64,000 bases of DNA from positions 331,001 through 395,000 of the forward strand of contig NZ_FWXL01000004.1 in the NCBI RefSeq assembly GCF_900176395.1. Direction: 5' to 3'. This document shows, in pieces, positions 25,662 to 33,444 of the stretch. The position numbers and the translations under genes were made by a program. The notes under the pieces were generated by a model that saw nothing but the letters and a program-made list of their open reading frames with translations, was not told the DNA's origin and made no database searches. This DNA comes from Novosphingobium sp. B1. GTDB lineage: Bacteria; Pseudomonadota; Alphaproteobacteria; Sphingomonadales; Sphingomonadaceae. Each line of letters opens with the position of its first letter. The stretch's first letter is position 1.

Positions 25662-26711
25662 ATGTCCGGTCGTATGCCGCAGGGAAAGTCAGCCGAATCC
25701 TTTGAATTTGAGCCTACGCCAGAGCGTCGGCCTCGCGCAGGCAAGGCGGGGGATGACTACGACCGCGCGCTGCGTGACCTGAGGGCACGCATGGGCAACT
25801 CTTTATTCAAGCCCTACGGTGATCATCCGCCGCGACGCGCGCTAGATGGGCGAATTGGTGATCGCTATCTGGAGATCGGCAGCCTACACATCTATTCCTC
25901 ATATTATGATCTTGGCACCGTCTTATGCGGCTATCTTCTGAATGCTGCCAGGAAGGAAAAATACAATTCCTATGAGTTGTTAGAACTATGCGTGCTCATG
26001 CAAGAGCAAATGGAGTATTTGGGTAGGGATGTAAAGTTCAATTATCTAGAGGTTGATATTCGAGGAAAAAAAATATCGGTCGTAATTGTGGTTGGAGATA
26101 GCGATTTTCTTTTTAATACGTATAATCATAGATGGAATTTTGAGCCACAGCGATCACGAACTAGCTTTAGATTTATCGACCGAAACCCACAGCAAAAGCG
26201 TTTTTCAGGCGAACCGAACGGGTTGAGCCAGCTGGTTGATCGCGCGCTGCGCAGTGCTGGGGTTGACCCATACCATGGGCCCGCTGTCGCACGCGCCCTT
26301 GCAGAGGAAATGAAGAGCGAGGGGCTTACCCTTGGCCCGTCTGCTGAGCTTTCCGCGCTACCTGCCGTATCACTGCCTGATCAGGCACCCGAAATCTACC
26401 AAGGGCTTCGCGGTCCAGAGACCCCGCCGGAGTTCGTAAAACGCGTGTATGGCCCCTGGCTGGGGCAAGGCCTGACGCGCGCCGACATCCGCAAGCTCGA
26501 TCCTAAGCTCTCGGTCGCCATCACTAACTGGCTGAGCCGCTCCGGCAACGAATGGCCCGCTGATGTCGATCTGCCAACTAAGGCAGAACAAAACGAGAGA
26601 CTCCTCAGTGCCGGGCCGGACGCAATCCGGGAACATCTAGGGAAATTCACCGGACAGGAAGCGCTGCGCGAAGCCGCGAGGATCAATGCAGCAGCGCATT
26701 ACAGAAAATAA
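25662..26711 (+). CDS. Hypothetical protein with AT-rich central segment
   Basis: I do not recognise the family. From the likely ATG at 25662 the product is 349 aa and soluble. The N-terminal 45 residues are basic and disordered. A middle block (about 65-180, IYSSYYDLGTVLCGYLL, NSYELLELCVLMQEQMEYL, ISVVIVVGDSDFLFNTY) is encoded by AT-rich DNA unlike its surroundings. The C-terminal half is proline/alanine-rich and helical (PPEFVKRVYGPWLGQGL). It is the first plus-strand gene of the island and diverges from the defence cluster. No Shine-Dalgarno is evident, so the start is uncertain; GTG/ATG candidates begin at 25587. Confidence 0.6.
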   Translation: MSGRMPQGKSAESFEFEPTPERRPRAGKAGDDYDRALRDLRARMGNSLFKPYGDHPPRRALDGRIGDRYLEIGSLHIYSSYYDLGTVLCGYLLNAARKEKYNSYELLELCVLMQEQMEYLGRDVKFNYLEVDIRGKKISVVIVVGDSDFLFNTYNHRWNFEPQRSRTSFRFIDRNPQQKRFSGEPNGLSQLVDRALRSAGVDPYHGPAVARALAEEMKSEGLTLGPSAELSALPAVSLPDQAPEIYQGLRGPETPPEFVKRVYGPWLGQGLTRADIRKLDPKLSVAITNWLSRSGNEWPADVDLPTKAEQNERLLSAGPDAIREHLGKFTGQEALREAARINAAAHYRK

Positions 26712-26893
26712 TGCAAAACCTATAGATATTGCATTGACCTTCTGACGCGAATCACGCACCTTCATCACAGGGACCGAATCACTCGGTTCCCTGGCCAAAA
26801 TCAGCACATTGCGGTGACTTTCCGCCTCACCCCCCTGTTGGGTGAGATTGGCCCCGCTCGGTCTGGTTCTGGCCCTCAACGATGGAGGTGATG

Positions 26894-27088
26894 ATGACCG
26901 ATACTTCCACTACCGCATCGCCTAGGTCGGACGATGTGTTCGATGCCGCCTTGAAGCGCATTGCGATCACGGCGGGTGCAACGATTGCCGGTGCGGTGAT
27001 CGGCGGCATTCTGCTGCCAGGACCGGGCGCGGCGCTCGGTGCCAAGCTGGGGGCCTTCCTCAGCGGAGCCAGTGACGCGGACGGCTGA
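26894..27088 (+). CDS. Small glycine-zipper membrane-associated protein
   Basis: A 64-aa protein with GGAGG five bases before ATG 26894. One hydrophobic segment rich in GxxxG-like spacing (AGATIAGAVIGGILLPGPG, then AALGAKLGAFLSG) suggests membrane association or pore-like oligomerisation. Function unknown. It begins the rightward cluster leading to the coupling ATPase and relaxase. Confidence 0.6.
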   Translation: MTDTSTTASPRSDDVFDAALKRIAITAGATIAGAVIGGILLPGPGAALGAKLGAFLSGASDADG

Positions 27089-27203
27089 GTCCGCATCCAA
27101 TAACCTACCAAACGCACAACTCCCCTTCACGCGGCGCAGTGCTGTGCCCGCGACGGCCCCCGGCTGCGCCGCGTGCTCTTGTCCCAAGAAAGGAACCCTG
27201 ACC

Positions 27204-27428
27204 ATGCACCGTTGCACTTGCCCCCGCTGCCAGTCGCCGAATGTCACCTCGAATCGGCTGGACCCTGTCCATATCGACCGCACCATGCAGGCCGCTCAGG
27301 CGGTTCAGACCCTCGGAATCCCGCGCCTGTCGATCCTCGCCGGTCTCGGCGCGGTCGCCATCCGGGCGGTCGATGCGCTGCGCAAGGATAGTCGCTGCAT
27401 GGACTGCGGCTACGTCTTCAATGCGTGA
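27204..27428 (+). CDS. Small zinc-ribbon protein
   Basis: A 74-aa protein with AAGGAA upstream. Two cysteine pairs at the ends, CTCPRCQS (residues 4-9) and CMDCGYVF (65-68), form a predicted zinc ribbon around a helical hydrophobic middle. It overlaps the next gene by 8 bases. Likely a nucleic-acid or protein-binding accessory of the mobilization module; function unknown. Confidence 0.65.
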   Translation: MHRCTCPRCQSPNVTSNRLDPVHIDRTMQAAQAVQTLGIPRLSILAGLGAVAIRAVDALRKDSRCMDCGYVFNA

Positions 27429-27636
27429 CTGGTTCGCGGACGCGTTCGGCTCCGCCATCGCGGATGTGCGGCAGAAGCTGATCGAAGAAGGCTGGTTCGG
27501 GCGGACGGTGACGCCGCGCCCGTTTGACCGGACGCGTTCGCCGGATCGTGAGTCCACCTTTGCCCAGCAGGCGGGGTGGGAAATGCCTGCGGATCGCAGG
27601 CCCCAACCGGAGCGGGAGCTGGGTATCGACCGATAG
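27421..27636 (+). CDS. Small hypothetical protein of the mobilization cluster
   Basis: A 71-aa soluble protein beginning MRDWFADAFGSAIADVRQKL, with a helical start and an arginine/proline-rich C-terminal half. It overlaps the zinc-ribbon gene (8 bases) and is followed after 30 bases by the coupling ATPase, so it is probably co-transcribed. No family recognised. Confidence 0.55.
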   Translation: MRDWFADAFGSAIADVRQKLIEEGWFGRTVTPRPFDRTRSPDRESTFAQQAGWEMPADRRPQPERELGIDR

Positions 27637-27666
27637 GTCAGCCCCCCTCCGAACGGAGGACGCGCT

Positions 27667-29235
27667 ATGCGCCACGACCTACTCGATACGAAACTGCTTC
27701 AACTCACCGCCAATGACGCCTTCACCCTGCGCGATGCCTGCCAGGGCATCCTCGTGACGGGCGGAATCGGTAGCGGAAAAACCTCGGGCTCTGGCGACAC
27801 GCTCGCCGGAGCCTTTTTGCAGATGGGCATGGGCGGCTTGGTCATGGCCGCCAAACCGGAAGAATCCGAGCATTGGCGGGCGCTGTGCCAGCGCCATGGG
27901 CGGCTCGACTCCCTCCTCGAAATCGATGCCTCGGGCTTTCACGGCTACAATTTCATGATCGCGGAATTGCTGCGGCAAGGCATCGGTGGCCTCAACGCGG
28001 TCGTTGAGATCATCATGCAGGTGCTGGAGATTGCGCGGCTCGCGAGTGCCTCGCCAGGGCGCGGCAGCGAGCAATTCTGGCAGGATACCACCCGCCAGGT
28101 GCTGCGCCACACCGTGCCGGTGCTCTATGCGGCGTTTGGCAGGGCAACAATTGAAATGATCCTGCAATTTGTGCGGTCGGCCCCCCAGGCACCGGAACAG
28201 ATGCGCGATCCTGACTGGCAGCGCGGCTCGTTCTTCTGCGAGAGCTTCGCCCGCGCGGCGGGCCAGATGGACGATACCACGGGCGCGCGCATGGTCAGCT
28301 ATTGGCAGCATGATTTCAGCCAGCTGGATCCCAAGACGCGCGGCAACATTGTCATCTCGCTGACGACGACGCTGGACCGGTTCAACCATGGCTGGCTGGC
28401 CAGCATGTTCTGCGGCCAGACCAGTTTTGTGCCGGAGCTCTCGATGCACGGCACCATCCTGCTACTGAATCTTCCGGCGCTGACGCTGAATGAAGACGGC
28501 ATCATCGCGCAGCAGCTGATCAAATATCTCTGGCAGCGGGCGATCCTTGCCCGCAACGGGCTGAGCCCGGACCAGCAGGAACGCCCGGTGTTCCTGTGGG
28601 CCGACGAAGCGCAGTATTTCATCAACAGCTTCGATGCGGAGTATCTCTCCACCTGCCGGGGCTCGCGCGCCTGCACGGTGTTCCTGACGCAGAGCCTGCC
28701 CACGCTCTATGCCCGCATGGGCGGCGAAAACGCGCATGACCGGGTGCATCACCTGGTCGGCAATTTCGCCACCCGCATCTGGCATTCCAATGCCTGTGCG
28801 GAGACGAACGAATGGGCGGCCAAGACCATCGGTCGCAGCCTGCAAACCCGCGCCAATTACAGCGAGGGCCATGGCAGCAACAGCAACTATGGCATGAACA
28901 TGGGCGACGGCACCAGCTGGGGCCAGAACTGGGGCAGCAGCCATGGCAGCAGTACCAGCAAACAGGGAAGCAGCTACAACAGCACTTACAGCAGCGGTGG
29001 GTCGGTCGGCGGCAATGACAGCCGGGGCCGCAACCGTGGCTATGGCGACTCCAGCAATGTCAGCCAGGGCTTCAGCGAACAGATGGATTGGGCGCTGGAG
29101 CCGGGGGCGTTTGGGCGCATCCTGAAAACCGGTGGCCCGGCCAATGGCAAACGCGTCTCGGCAGTCTGGTACCAGTCGGGACGACGGTTTGCCGCGTCGG
29201 GCAGCAACGCCCTCTTGGTGGAGTTCGCGCAATGA
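27667..29235 (+). CDS. VirD4/TraG-like coupling ATPase without transmembrane region
   Basis: A 522-aa ATPase. Walker A is VTGGIGSGKTSGSG near residue 38, Walker B is PVFLWADEAQYF near 315, and the TraM-recognition segment AEYLSTCRGSRACTVFLTQS follows. These are hallmarks of type IV coupling proteins, which bring a relaxase-DNA complex to a secretion channel. Unlike classical members it lacks N-terminal membrane helices. Residues about 399-468 are an unusual Gly/Ser/Asn-rich stretch (for example HGSSTSKQGSSYNSTYSSGG). It overlaps the following membrane-protein gene (ATGA), which may supply the anchor. GGAGGA precedes the ATG. Confidence 0.82.
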   Translation: MRHDLLDTKLLQLTANDAFTLRDACQGILVTGGIGSGKTSGSGDTLAGAFLQMGMGGLVMAAKPEESEHWRALCQRHGRLDSLLEIDASGFHGYNFMIAELLRQGIGGLNAVVEIIMQVLEIARLASASPGRGSEQFWQDTTRQVLRHTVPVLYAAFGRATIEMILQFVRSAPQAPEQMRDPDWQRGSFFCESFARAAGQMDDTTGARMVSYWQHDFSQLDPKTRGNIVISLTTTLDRFNHGWLASMFCGQTSFVPELSMHGTILLLNLPALTLNEDGIIAQQLIKYLWQRAILARNGLSPDQQERPVFLWADEAQYFINSFDAEYLSTCRGSRACTVFLTQSLPTLYARMGGENAHDRVHHLVGNFATRIWHSNACAETNEWAAKTIGRSLQTRANYSEGHGSNSNYGMNMGDGTSWGQNWGSSHGSSTSKQGSSYNSTYSSGGSVGGNDSRGRNRGYGDSSNVSQGFSEQMDWALEPGAFGRILKTGGPANGKRVSAVWYQSGRRFAASGSNALLVEFAQ

Positions 29236-29762
29236 ACAAGCCACCCTTTCAGACGATGCTGCTGGGCCACGGTCTGGTCGTGCTGCCGGCGGCTGCCGCC
29301 ACAATCGGGATGATGGGGGTGTGGATGCAGCACCCCGATGCCTGGTGGCTCGCCATCATCACGCTCATCCTCATGGGCCGGATCATGAAGGCCCATGAGG
29401 CGCGCCGCGACTACCTGCAATGGAAACGCCAATGGGACGCCATGGACCCGAATGGGCCACCGCCGCGCCGGTGGCCGATGATGCTCGGCGTGATCGCCGT
29501 CACCATCATCACCCTCATCGGGGCGGGCCATGATCAGATCGGGTTGGGCCTTACGGTTGGCGGTCTGACCCTTGGCGGGTTGCTGGTGGTCACGGTGCCG
29601 CCATTGCTCAAGGGCCTGTTCGGCATGCGGCGTCGCCGTGCCCGGCGCACGGCTCCCGTGCGGGTGATCGTCCCCCGGTGGATGCGTCATGCACCCACCG
29701 TGGCGAGCAGCTATGCGGCCCTGCCGCCGCATTGCCGGGCCATGCTCGATGCTGCCCGCTGA
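29232..29762 (+). CDS. Four-helix membrane protein, possible anchor for the coupling ATPase
   Basis: A 176-aa protein with four predicted membrane segments: LGHGLVVLPAAAATIGMMGV, WWLAIITLILMGRIM, MMLGVIAVTIITLIGAG and LTLGGLLVVTVPPLL. A basic C-terminal tail (MRRRRARRTAPVRV) should face the cytoplasm. Translational coupling to the soluble VirD4-like gene suggests that together they form a split type IV coupling protein. This role is inference; I recognise no domain. Confidence 0.65.
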   Translation: MNKPPFQTMLLGHGLVVLPAAAATIGMMGVWMQHPDAWWLAIITLILMGRIMKAHEARRDYLQWKRQWDAMDPNGPPPRRWPMMLGVIAVTIITLIGAGHDQIGLGLTVGGLTLGGLLVVTVPPLLKGLFGMRRRRARRTAPVRVIVPRWMRHAPTVASSYAALPPHCRAMLDAAR

Positions 29763-29772
29763 GCACCCCACC

Positions 29773-29822
29773 GGCCCCGATGCCTCGTGCTGCATTGCAC
29801 GACAAGTTGCCGCATCGGGGCC
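29773..29822. repeat. Nested perfect inverted repeats after the membrane protein gene
   Basis: An 11-bp perfect inverted repeat (GGCCCCGATGC at 29773-29783, GCATCGGGGCC at 29812-29822) encloses a second 6-bp repeat (TCGTGC 29785-29790, GCACGA 29797-29802). There is no T run, so it is more likely part of the oriT region or a cruciform protein site than a terminator. Confidence 0.6.
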
Positions 29823-29901
29823 TCGCCTCCCCACAAGCAAGTGGCCGCATATGTCCGAATTTGCTAATATGAGACTGGATGAAACGCCTCCGGCAAGGTG
29901 C

Positions 29902-29930
29902 ACGTTGCTTGCAACGTATAAGTGCACACT
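29902..29930 (+). other. Candidate MobQ-type origin of transfer (oriT)
   Basis: A 7-bp perfect inverted repeat with a 2-base loop (ACGTTGC TT GCAACGT, 29902-29917) is followed after one base by TAAGTGCACACT (29919-29930). RSF1010/pSC101-type origins have a short inverted repeat followed by a TAA(A/G)TGCGCCCT nick core, and the first seven bases agree. The site lies 76 bases upstream of a MobA/MobL relaxase gene. The comparison is from memory and the exact nick position is not established. Confidence 0.6.
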
Positions 29931-30006
29931 TAGACCCTTAAAGGCGTTCTCTCAGGCTCACCACGCAAATCAGGTCATGGCGCACGCTGTGGCGATGGTG
30001 GGTTAG

Positions 30007-30972
30007 ATGGCGCTGTTCAGCTGGTCGATGCAGATCATCAAGCGGTCTTCGGGTCGCTCGGTGGTTGCCGCTGCCGCCTATCGCGCAGGCGAGCGTCTGC
30101 ACGATGCGCGGCAGAACATCACCCATGACTACTCCCGCAAGCGGGGAGTGGAGCACACCGAAATCCTGCTCCCCGCCGATGCTCCCGGCTGGGTCCGGGA
30201 AGCCTCGCGCGAGACGCTGTGGAACACGGTCGAAGCGCATGAGAAACGCAAGGACGCGCAGACCGCACGCGAGCTGCGCATCATGATCCCGCGCGAGCTC
30301 GATCCGGCGGAGCGGATCCGCGTGGTGCGGGATTACCTCATCAAGAGCTTCGTCAGCCGGGGCATGGTGGCCGATGTGGCCTGGCACAATACGGTCGCCT
30401 CGGATGGGCTGGAACAGCCCCACGCCCATGTGCTGCTGACGATGCGCCCCCTTACCGAATCCGGGTTCGGCCCCAAGTCGCGGCATGACTGGGTGCCGGA
30501 CCCGGCGGGCCGGACCTATGCCGATGGTCGGCCCATGATGGTGGTCAGCAACGAAGATAGCTGGAACTGCCCGGCCTATTTTGAGCGATGCCGGGAGGAT
30601 TGGGAGACCATCGCCAATGCCGCGCTGGAGCAGGCCGGGTCGGCGGCACGGATTGATCGGCGGTCGCTACTGGAGCGTGGCCTGTCGCGCCTGCCAGAAC
30701 CGGCCCTGCGCATGGCCTGGCACATGAAGGAACTCTACGGCGTCATGAAAGAGCGGTTCGGGCATTTCCAGATGGCCCGGCATTATCGCGCCGTAGAACA
30801 GGCCGCGAAGGACGCGTTCCGGGCCGCTGGCAATGCCCCGCCGCCACAGGTGGCGGAGCGTTTCTACGCCTGGTTCGAGCGGCAGATTGCGCGGCTGGAC
30901 CCGGCCCCGCGTGCACCGCCGGAACGTGATCTGAGCCATTCCCCCAACCCAACCCCCGATATGGAGCGATGA
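30007..30972 (+). CDS. mobL: MobA/MobL family relaxase
   Basis: A 321-aa MobQ-type relaxase. The N-terminus has the family opening (FSWSMQIIKRSSGRSVVAAA, AYRAGERL) with the candidate catalytic tyrosine. The metal-binding motif is QPHAHVLLTM (about 137-146). It nicks oriT, becomes covalently attached to the strand and is delivered to the recipient. It is shorter than large MobA proteins and has no helicase or primase domain. It follows the candidate oriT and is one base upstream of an accessory gene. No TrbC/VirB genes accompany it. Confidence 0.88.
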   Translation: MALFSWSMQIIKRSSGRSVVAAAAYRAGERLHDARQNITHDYSRKRGVEHTEILLPADAPGWVREASRETLWNTVEAHEKRKDAQTARELRIMIPRELDPAERIRVVRDYLIKSFVSRGMVADVAWHNTVASDGLEQPHAHVLLTMRPLTESGFGPKSRHDWVPDPAGRTYADGRPMMVVSNEDSWNCPAYFERCREDWETIANAALEQAGSAARIDRRSLLERGLSRLPEPALRMAWHMKELYGVMKERFGHFQMARHYRAVEQAAKDAFRAAGNAPPPQVAERFYAWFERQIARLDPAPRAPPERDLSHSPNPTPDMER

Positions 30973-30973
30973 C

Positions 30974-31525
30974 ATGAGCGACTACCATCACCCCAAAGGC
31001 TGGGAGCCCGACCCGAACAAGATGGGCAACTGGCGCGAAATGTTTGAACCGAATCGAAGGCCCGGCGGCGGCGGGGGCACGACGCCCCCGCAGCATGGCC
31101 AGCCCCCGAATGCCGCATCCGGTCCCGAACGGGAACCGGATGAGGCCGAGACTGGCCCGCCTATCGATCCGGCGCAGTATCGGCCCTGGCAATTGCAGCG
31201 GGGCCGCAGCCGCCCGGCGATGATGCTCGATTTGCGCCGGTTCGAGGAACGCTCGGGCCTGTGGGTGGGCTGGCAGGTCAGCTACCCCCACCTGATCGCG
31301 GTCGAATATATCGGCGATAAAATGCTGTCGCTCGATTTCGGCGTGCGGCAGTTCATGATCGAAGGCGAGGGGCTGAGCGAGCTGGCCCGCCACCTTCAGG
31401 CGGGGACGGTGCTGGCGTTGCATGAATATGCCGCCAGCATATGGCCAAATGGCCATGCGGGGCCGTGGATACGGTCCATCCGCCGCCTTGGCCTACCGGA
31501 AGGAGGGCCACAGGCAGGACGATAA
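30974..31525 (+). CDS. Relaxase-linked accessory protein of unknown function
   Basis: A 183-aa soluble protein immediately after mobL. The N-terminal 75 residues are disordered and Gly/Pro-rich; the C-terminal half (WVGWQVSYPHLIAVEYIGDK, LSELARHLQAGTVLALHEY) is a compact domain I do not recognise. The last 26 codons (PNGHAGPWIRSIRR onward) recur as an orphan fragment at 33295-33375 and, decayed, near 34426, at the joins of the cargo repeats. Probably part of the mobilization operon. Confidence 0.65.
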   Translation: MSDYHHPKGWEPDPNKMGNWREMFEPNRRPGGGGGTTPPQHGQPPNAASGPEREPDEAETGPPIDPAQYRPWQLQRGRSRPAMMLDLRRFEERSGLWVGWQVSYPHLIAVEYIGDKMLSLDFGVRQFMIEGEGLSELARHLQAGTVLALHEYAASIWPNGHAGPWIRSIRRLGLPEGGPQAGR

Positions 31526-31552
31526 GCACCGCCAATCGCAGCGGTTGCGAGA

Positions 31553-31587
31553 ATATTGTTCACAATATGTTCCAATTTCGGTACTGT
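31553..31587 (+). promoter_or_regulatory. Promoter/operator box of the first prepilin gene
   Basis: It contains a perfect palindrome ATATTGT-TC-ACAATAT (31553-31568), overlapping TATGTTCC (31566-31573), then TTTCGGTACTGT with a likely -10 TACTGT at 31582-31587, eight bases from the ATG. The arrangement TATGTTCC...GGTACTRT, eight bases, ATG is repeated before the third prepilin gene, which argues that it is functional and that the transcript is leaderless. Confidence 0.5.
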
Positions 31588-31595
31588 GCTAGAAC

Positions 31596-32375
31596 ATGCA
31601 TCCTTTGCGTTCGCAGTTCGCCTTCTCCCTTGTCGAGCTCTCGATTGTGCTTGTCATCCTCGGTCTGCTGACGGGTGGCATCCTTGGCGGGCAGTCGCTC
31701 ATCCGTGCGGCGGAGTTGCGGGCGGTGAGCACGGAATACAGCCGTTACACCACCGCGATACAGGTCTTTCGGGATAAATACTTTGCACTTCCAGGTGATA
31801 TGAACAATGCTGCGGTTTTTTGGGGCACGGCGGCGAATTGCCCAGGGAATGCCACACAAGGATCAACGTCAGCCACAACATGTAACGGCGACGGAAATGG
31901 ACAGGTAAATTGGTGGGCGAGCGCCAGCAATGAGTCTTTTCGTTTTTGGCAGCATCTCGCGAATGCTGGTCTCCTTGAGGGGGCGTATAGCGGTGTTACA
32001 GGTAATGATACGTATGGCTGGTCAAGCTCGCCGAGCAACTCGCCCCGCAGCAAGCTATCTCCCGCAATTTGGCAAATTTCCTATGCTAACAACTCAATGG
32101 GAACCTTCACCGGCGTACTCTTTAACTACGATTTTGGAAACGCACTATTTTTGGGAGTTGCCGCCTCTCCAAGCACCTGGAATTATGCCCCAGCCTTAAA
32201 GCCAGAAGAGGCATGGAATATTGATACAAAAATGGATGATGGCAAACCGGGAGTAGGCAAAATCACTTCCTATGTCTCGGCCAATTGCAGCACAAGCTCA
32301 CCCACAGATTATGACGCTAGTTATGCCCTGTCTGTCAACTCACTCCAATGTATTCTGATATTCGGGTATTTGTAG
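31596..32375 (+). CDS. Prepilin-like protein 1 with type IV pilin N-terminus
   Basis: A 259-aa protein with a class III signal: short leader MHPLRSQFA, then FSLVELSIVLVILGLLTGG with Glu at mature position 5. It should be cleaved and N-methylated by the host prepilin peptidase and assembled into, or at the tip of, a pilus or pseudopilus. Position -1 is Ala instead of the usual Gly. The first 70 residues and the EAWNIDTKMDDGKPG motif are shared with the two neighbouring paralogues; the region between is variable. No pilus ATPase, platform or peptidase gene is nearby. Confidence 0.8.
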   Translation: MHPLRSQFAFSLVELSIVLVILGLLTGGILGGQSLIRAAELRAVSTEYSRYTTAIQVFRDKYFALPGDMNNAAVFWGTAANCPGNATQGSTSATTCNGDGNGQVNWWASASNESFRFWQHLANAGLLEGAYSGVTGNDTYGWSSSPSNSPRSKLSPAIWQISYANNSMGTFTGVLFNYDFGNALFLGVAASPSTWNYAPALKPEEAWNIDTKMDDGKPGVGKITSYVSANCSTSSPTDYDASYALSVNSLQCILIFGYL

Positions 32376-32397
32376 ATTCTTCATAGTGCAGGCACCT

Positions 32398-33183
32398 ATG
32401 TACCATTATCTTCGACAGTCTGCCTTTTCCCTCGTCGAGCTCTCCGTCGTGCTCGTCATCCTCGGCTTGCTGACCGGCGGTATCCTCGGCGGTCAGGCAC
32501 TTATCCGCGCGGCGGAGTTGCGATCGGTGAGCACGGAATACAGCCGCTACGTGGCCGCAGCTCAGAGCTTCCGGGACAAATACTTCGCTCTTCCCGGCGA
32601 TATGCCAAATGCGACCTTGTTTTGGGGAGTACAGCACGCGACCCCCTCAACCTGTGCCACCCAAGCAAGCATCGATCAGCGTACCTGTGATGGTAATGGT
32701 AATGGTCGCATCGAGTATACAGCGGTATCTAGCAATGAGATGTTTCGGTATTGGCAGCATTTAGCAAATGCTGGGTTGATCGAGGGAACATATAGCGGCG
32801 TTTCTGCGATACCCAGTCCGGCGGGCTTTGGCTGTATACCGGGAACGAATTGCCCCCTCTCAAGGGTTTCGAATGGTAGCTGGTCAAGCTATTTTCTTGG
32901 CACTCAGATTGGCCATGGCCAATGGTTTGATGGCACCTACGGGAATGCGATATTTTTTGGCAACAGCCGTAACGGAGTCACTTATTCTGCAAGCGGCGCG
33001 ATCACACCAGAAGAGGCATGGAATCTTGATACCAAGATGGATGATGGCCGACCGACAATCGGCAATGTGGTTGTATGGAAGAACCTCGTAAATAACGGCT
33101 GCACCACTAATGACACGAATGCCGCAGATTTTGTCTTAGCTTCAAGAAATACTGCATGTGCTCTCATATTCAAAAGCAGCTAA
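32398..33183 (+). CDS. Prepilin-like protein 2
   Basis: The product is 261 aa from ATG 32398 (a GTG four codons earlier is possible). The leader MYHYLRQSA is followed by FSLVELSVVLVILGLLTGG. It starts 22 bases after prepilin 1 and lacks the promoter box of genes 1 and 3, so it is probably co-transcribed with gene 1. Shared blocks with its paralogues are FRDKYFALPGDM, FRYWQHLANAGLIEGTYSG, EAWNLDTKMDDGRP and a C-terminal Cys pair; the rest differs. Again Ala is at position -1. Function inferred as a variable surface or tip pilin. Confidence 0.8.
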   Translation: MYHYLRQSAFSLVELSVVLVILGLLTGGILGGQALIRAAELRSVSTEYSRYVAAAQSFRDKYFALPGDMPNATLFWGVQHATPSTCATQASIDQRTCDGNGNGRIEYTAVSSNEMFRYWQHLANAGLIEGTYSGVSAIPSPAGFGCIPGTNCPLSRVSNGSWSSYFLGTQIGHGQWFDGTYGNAIFFGNSRNGVTYSASGAITPEEAWNLDTKMDDGRPTIGNVVVWKNLVNNGCTTNDTNAADFVLASRNTACALIFKSS

Positions 33184-33294
33184 CTGAGCTTACAAGATAA
33201 GCTGAAGGCCCGCAGGTAATCTGCTGCCTTGTTGGCGGCGCTGGCGGCGGTGAAGATCGCCTTGCGGTCGCCCTTCAGGATGCGCAGCCAGTGG
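33180..33294 (-). pseudogene. Orphan 3' fragment of an ardC gene (copy a)
   Basis: On the minus strand it encodes HWLRILKGDRKAIFTAAS followed by AANKAADYLRAF, the C-terminus of the ArdC protein encoded at 35560-36477, with an altered tail and stop inside the end of prepilin 2. No start or catalytic part remains. Differences from the real gene are mostly synonymous, so the fragment derives from a once functional copy. It abuts, at a TGGCC junction, the orphan 3' end of the relaxase accessory gene. Confidence 0.75.
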
Positions 33295-33375
33295 CCGAAT
33301 GGCCATGCGGGACCGTGGATACGGTCGATCCGCCGCCTCGGGCTGCCGGAAGGAGGGCCACAGGCGGGGCGATAA
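33295..33375 (+). pseudogene. Orphan 3' fragment of the relaxase accessory gene (copy b)
   Basis: The last 26 codons and stop of the gene at 30974-31525 are reproduced with no amino-acid change (PNGHAGPWIRSIRR to the final GPQAGR), followed by matching non-coding GATAAGCACCG. It starts at the join with the ardC fragment and precedes the promoter of prepilin 3. Confidence 0.75.
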
Positions 33376-33403
33376 GCACCGGGCAGACGAGCTATACAAA
33401 GAT

Positions 33404-33436
33404 TTATGTTCCGTTTATGTTCCGATTTGGTACTAT
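33404..33436 (+). promoter_or_regulatory. Promoter/operator box of the third prepilin gene
   Basis: TTATGTTCCG occurs twice, 11 bp apart. The second copy belongs to the 8-bp perfect inverted repeat GTTCCGAT-TTGGTACT-ATCGGAAC. TACTAT at 33431-33436 is a good -10 element and ends eight bases before the ATG at 33445, exactly as at prepilin 1. No ribosome binding site intervenes. Confidence 0.5.
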
Positions 33437-33444
33437 CGGAACCA

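Noticed and set aside
29773..29822. Nested palindrome as a rho-independent terminator of the membrane-protein gene
   Set aside because: No T run follows the stem on either strand; an oriT-associated structure is more likely.
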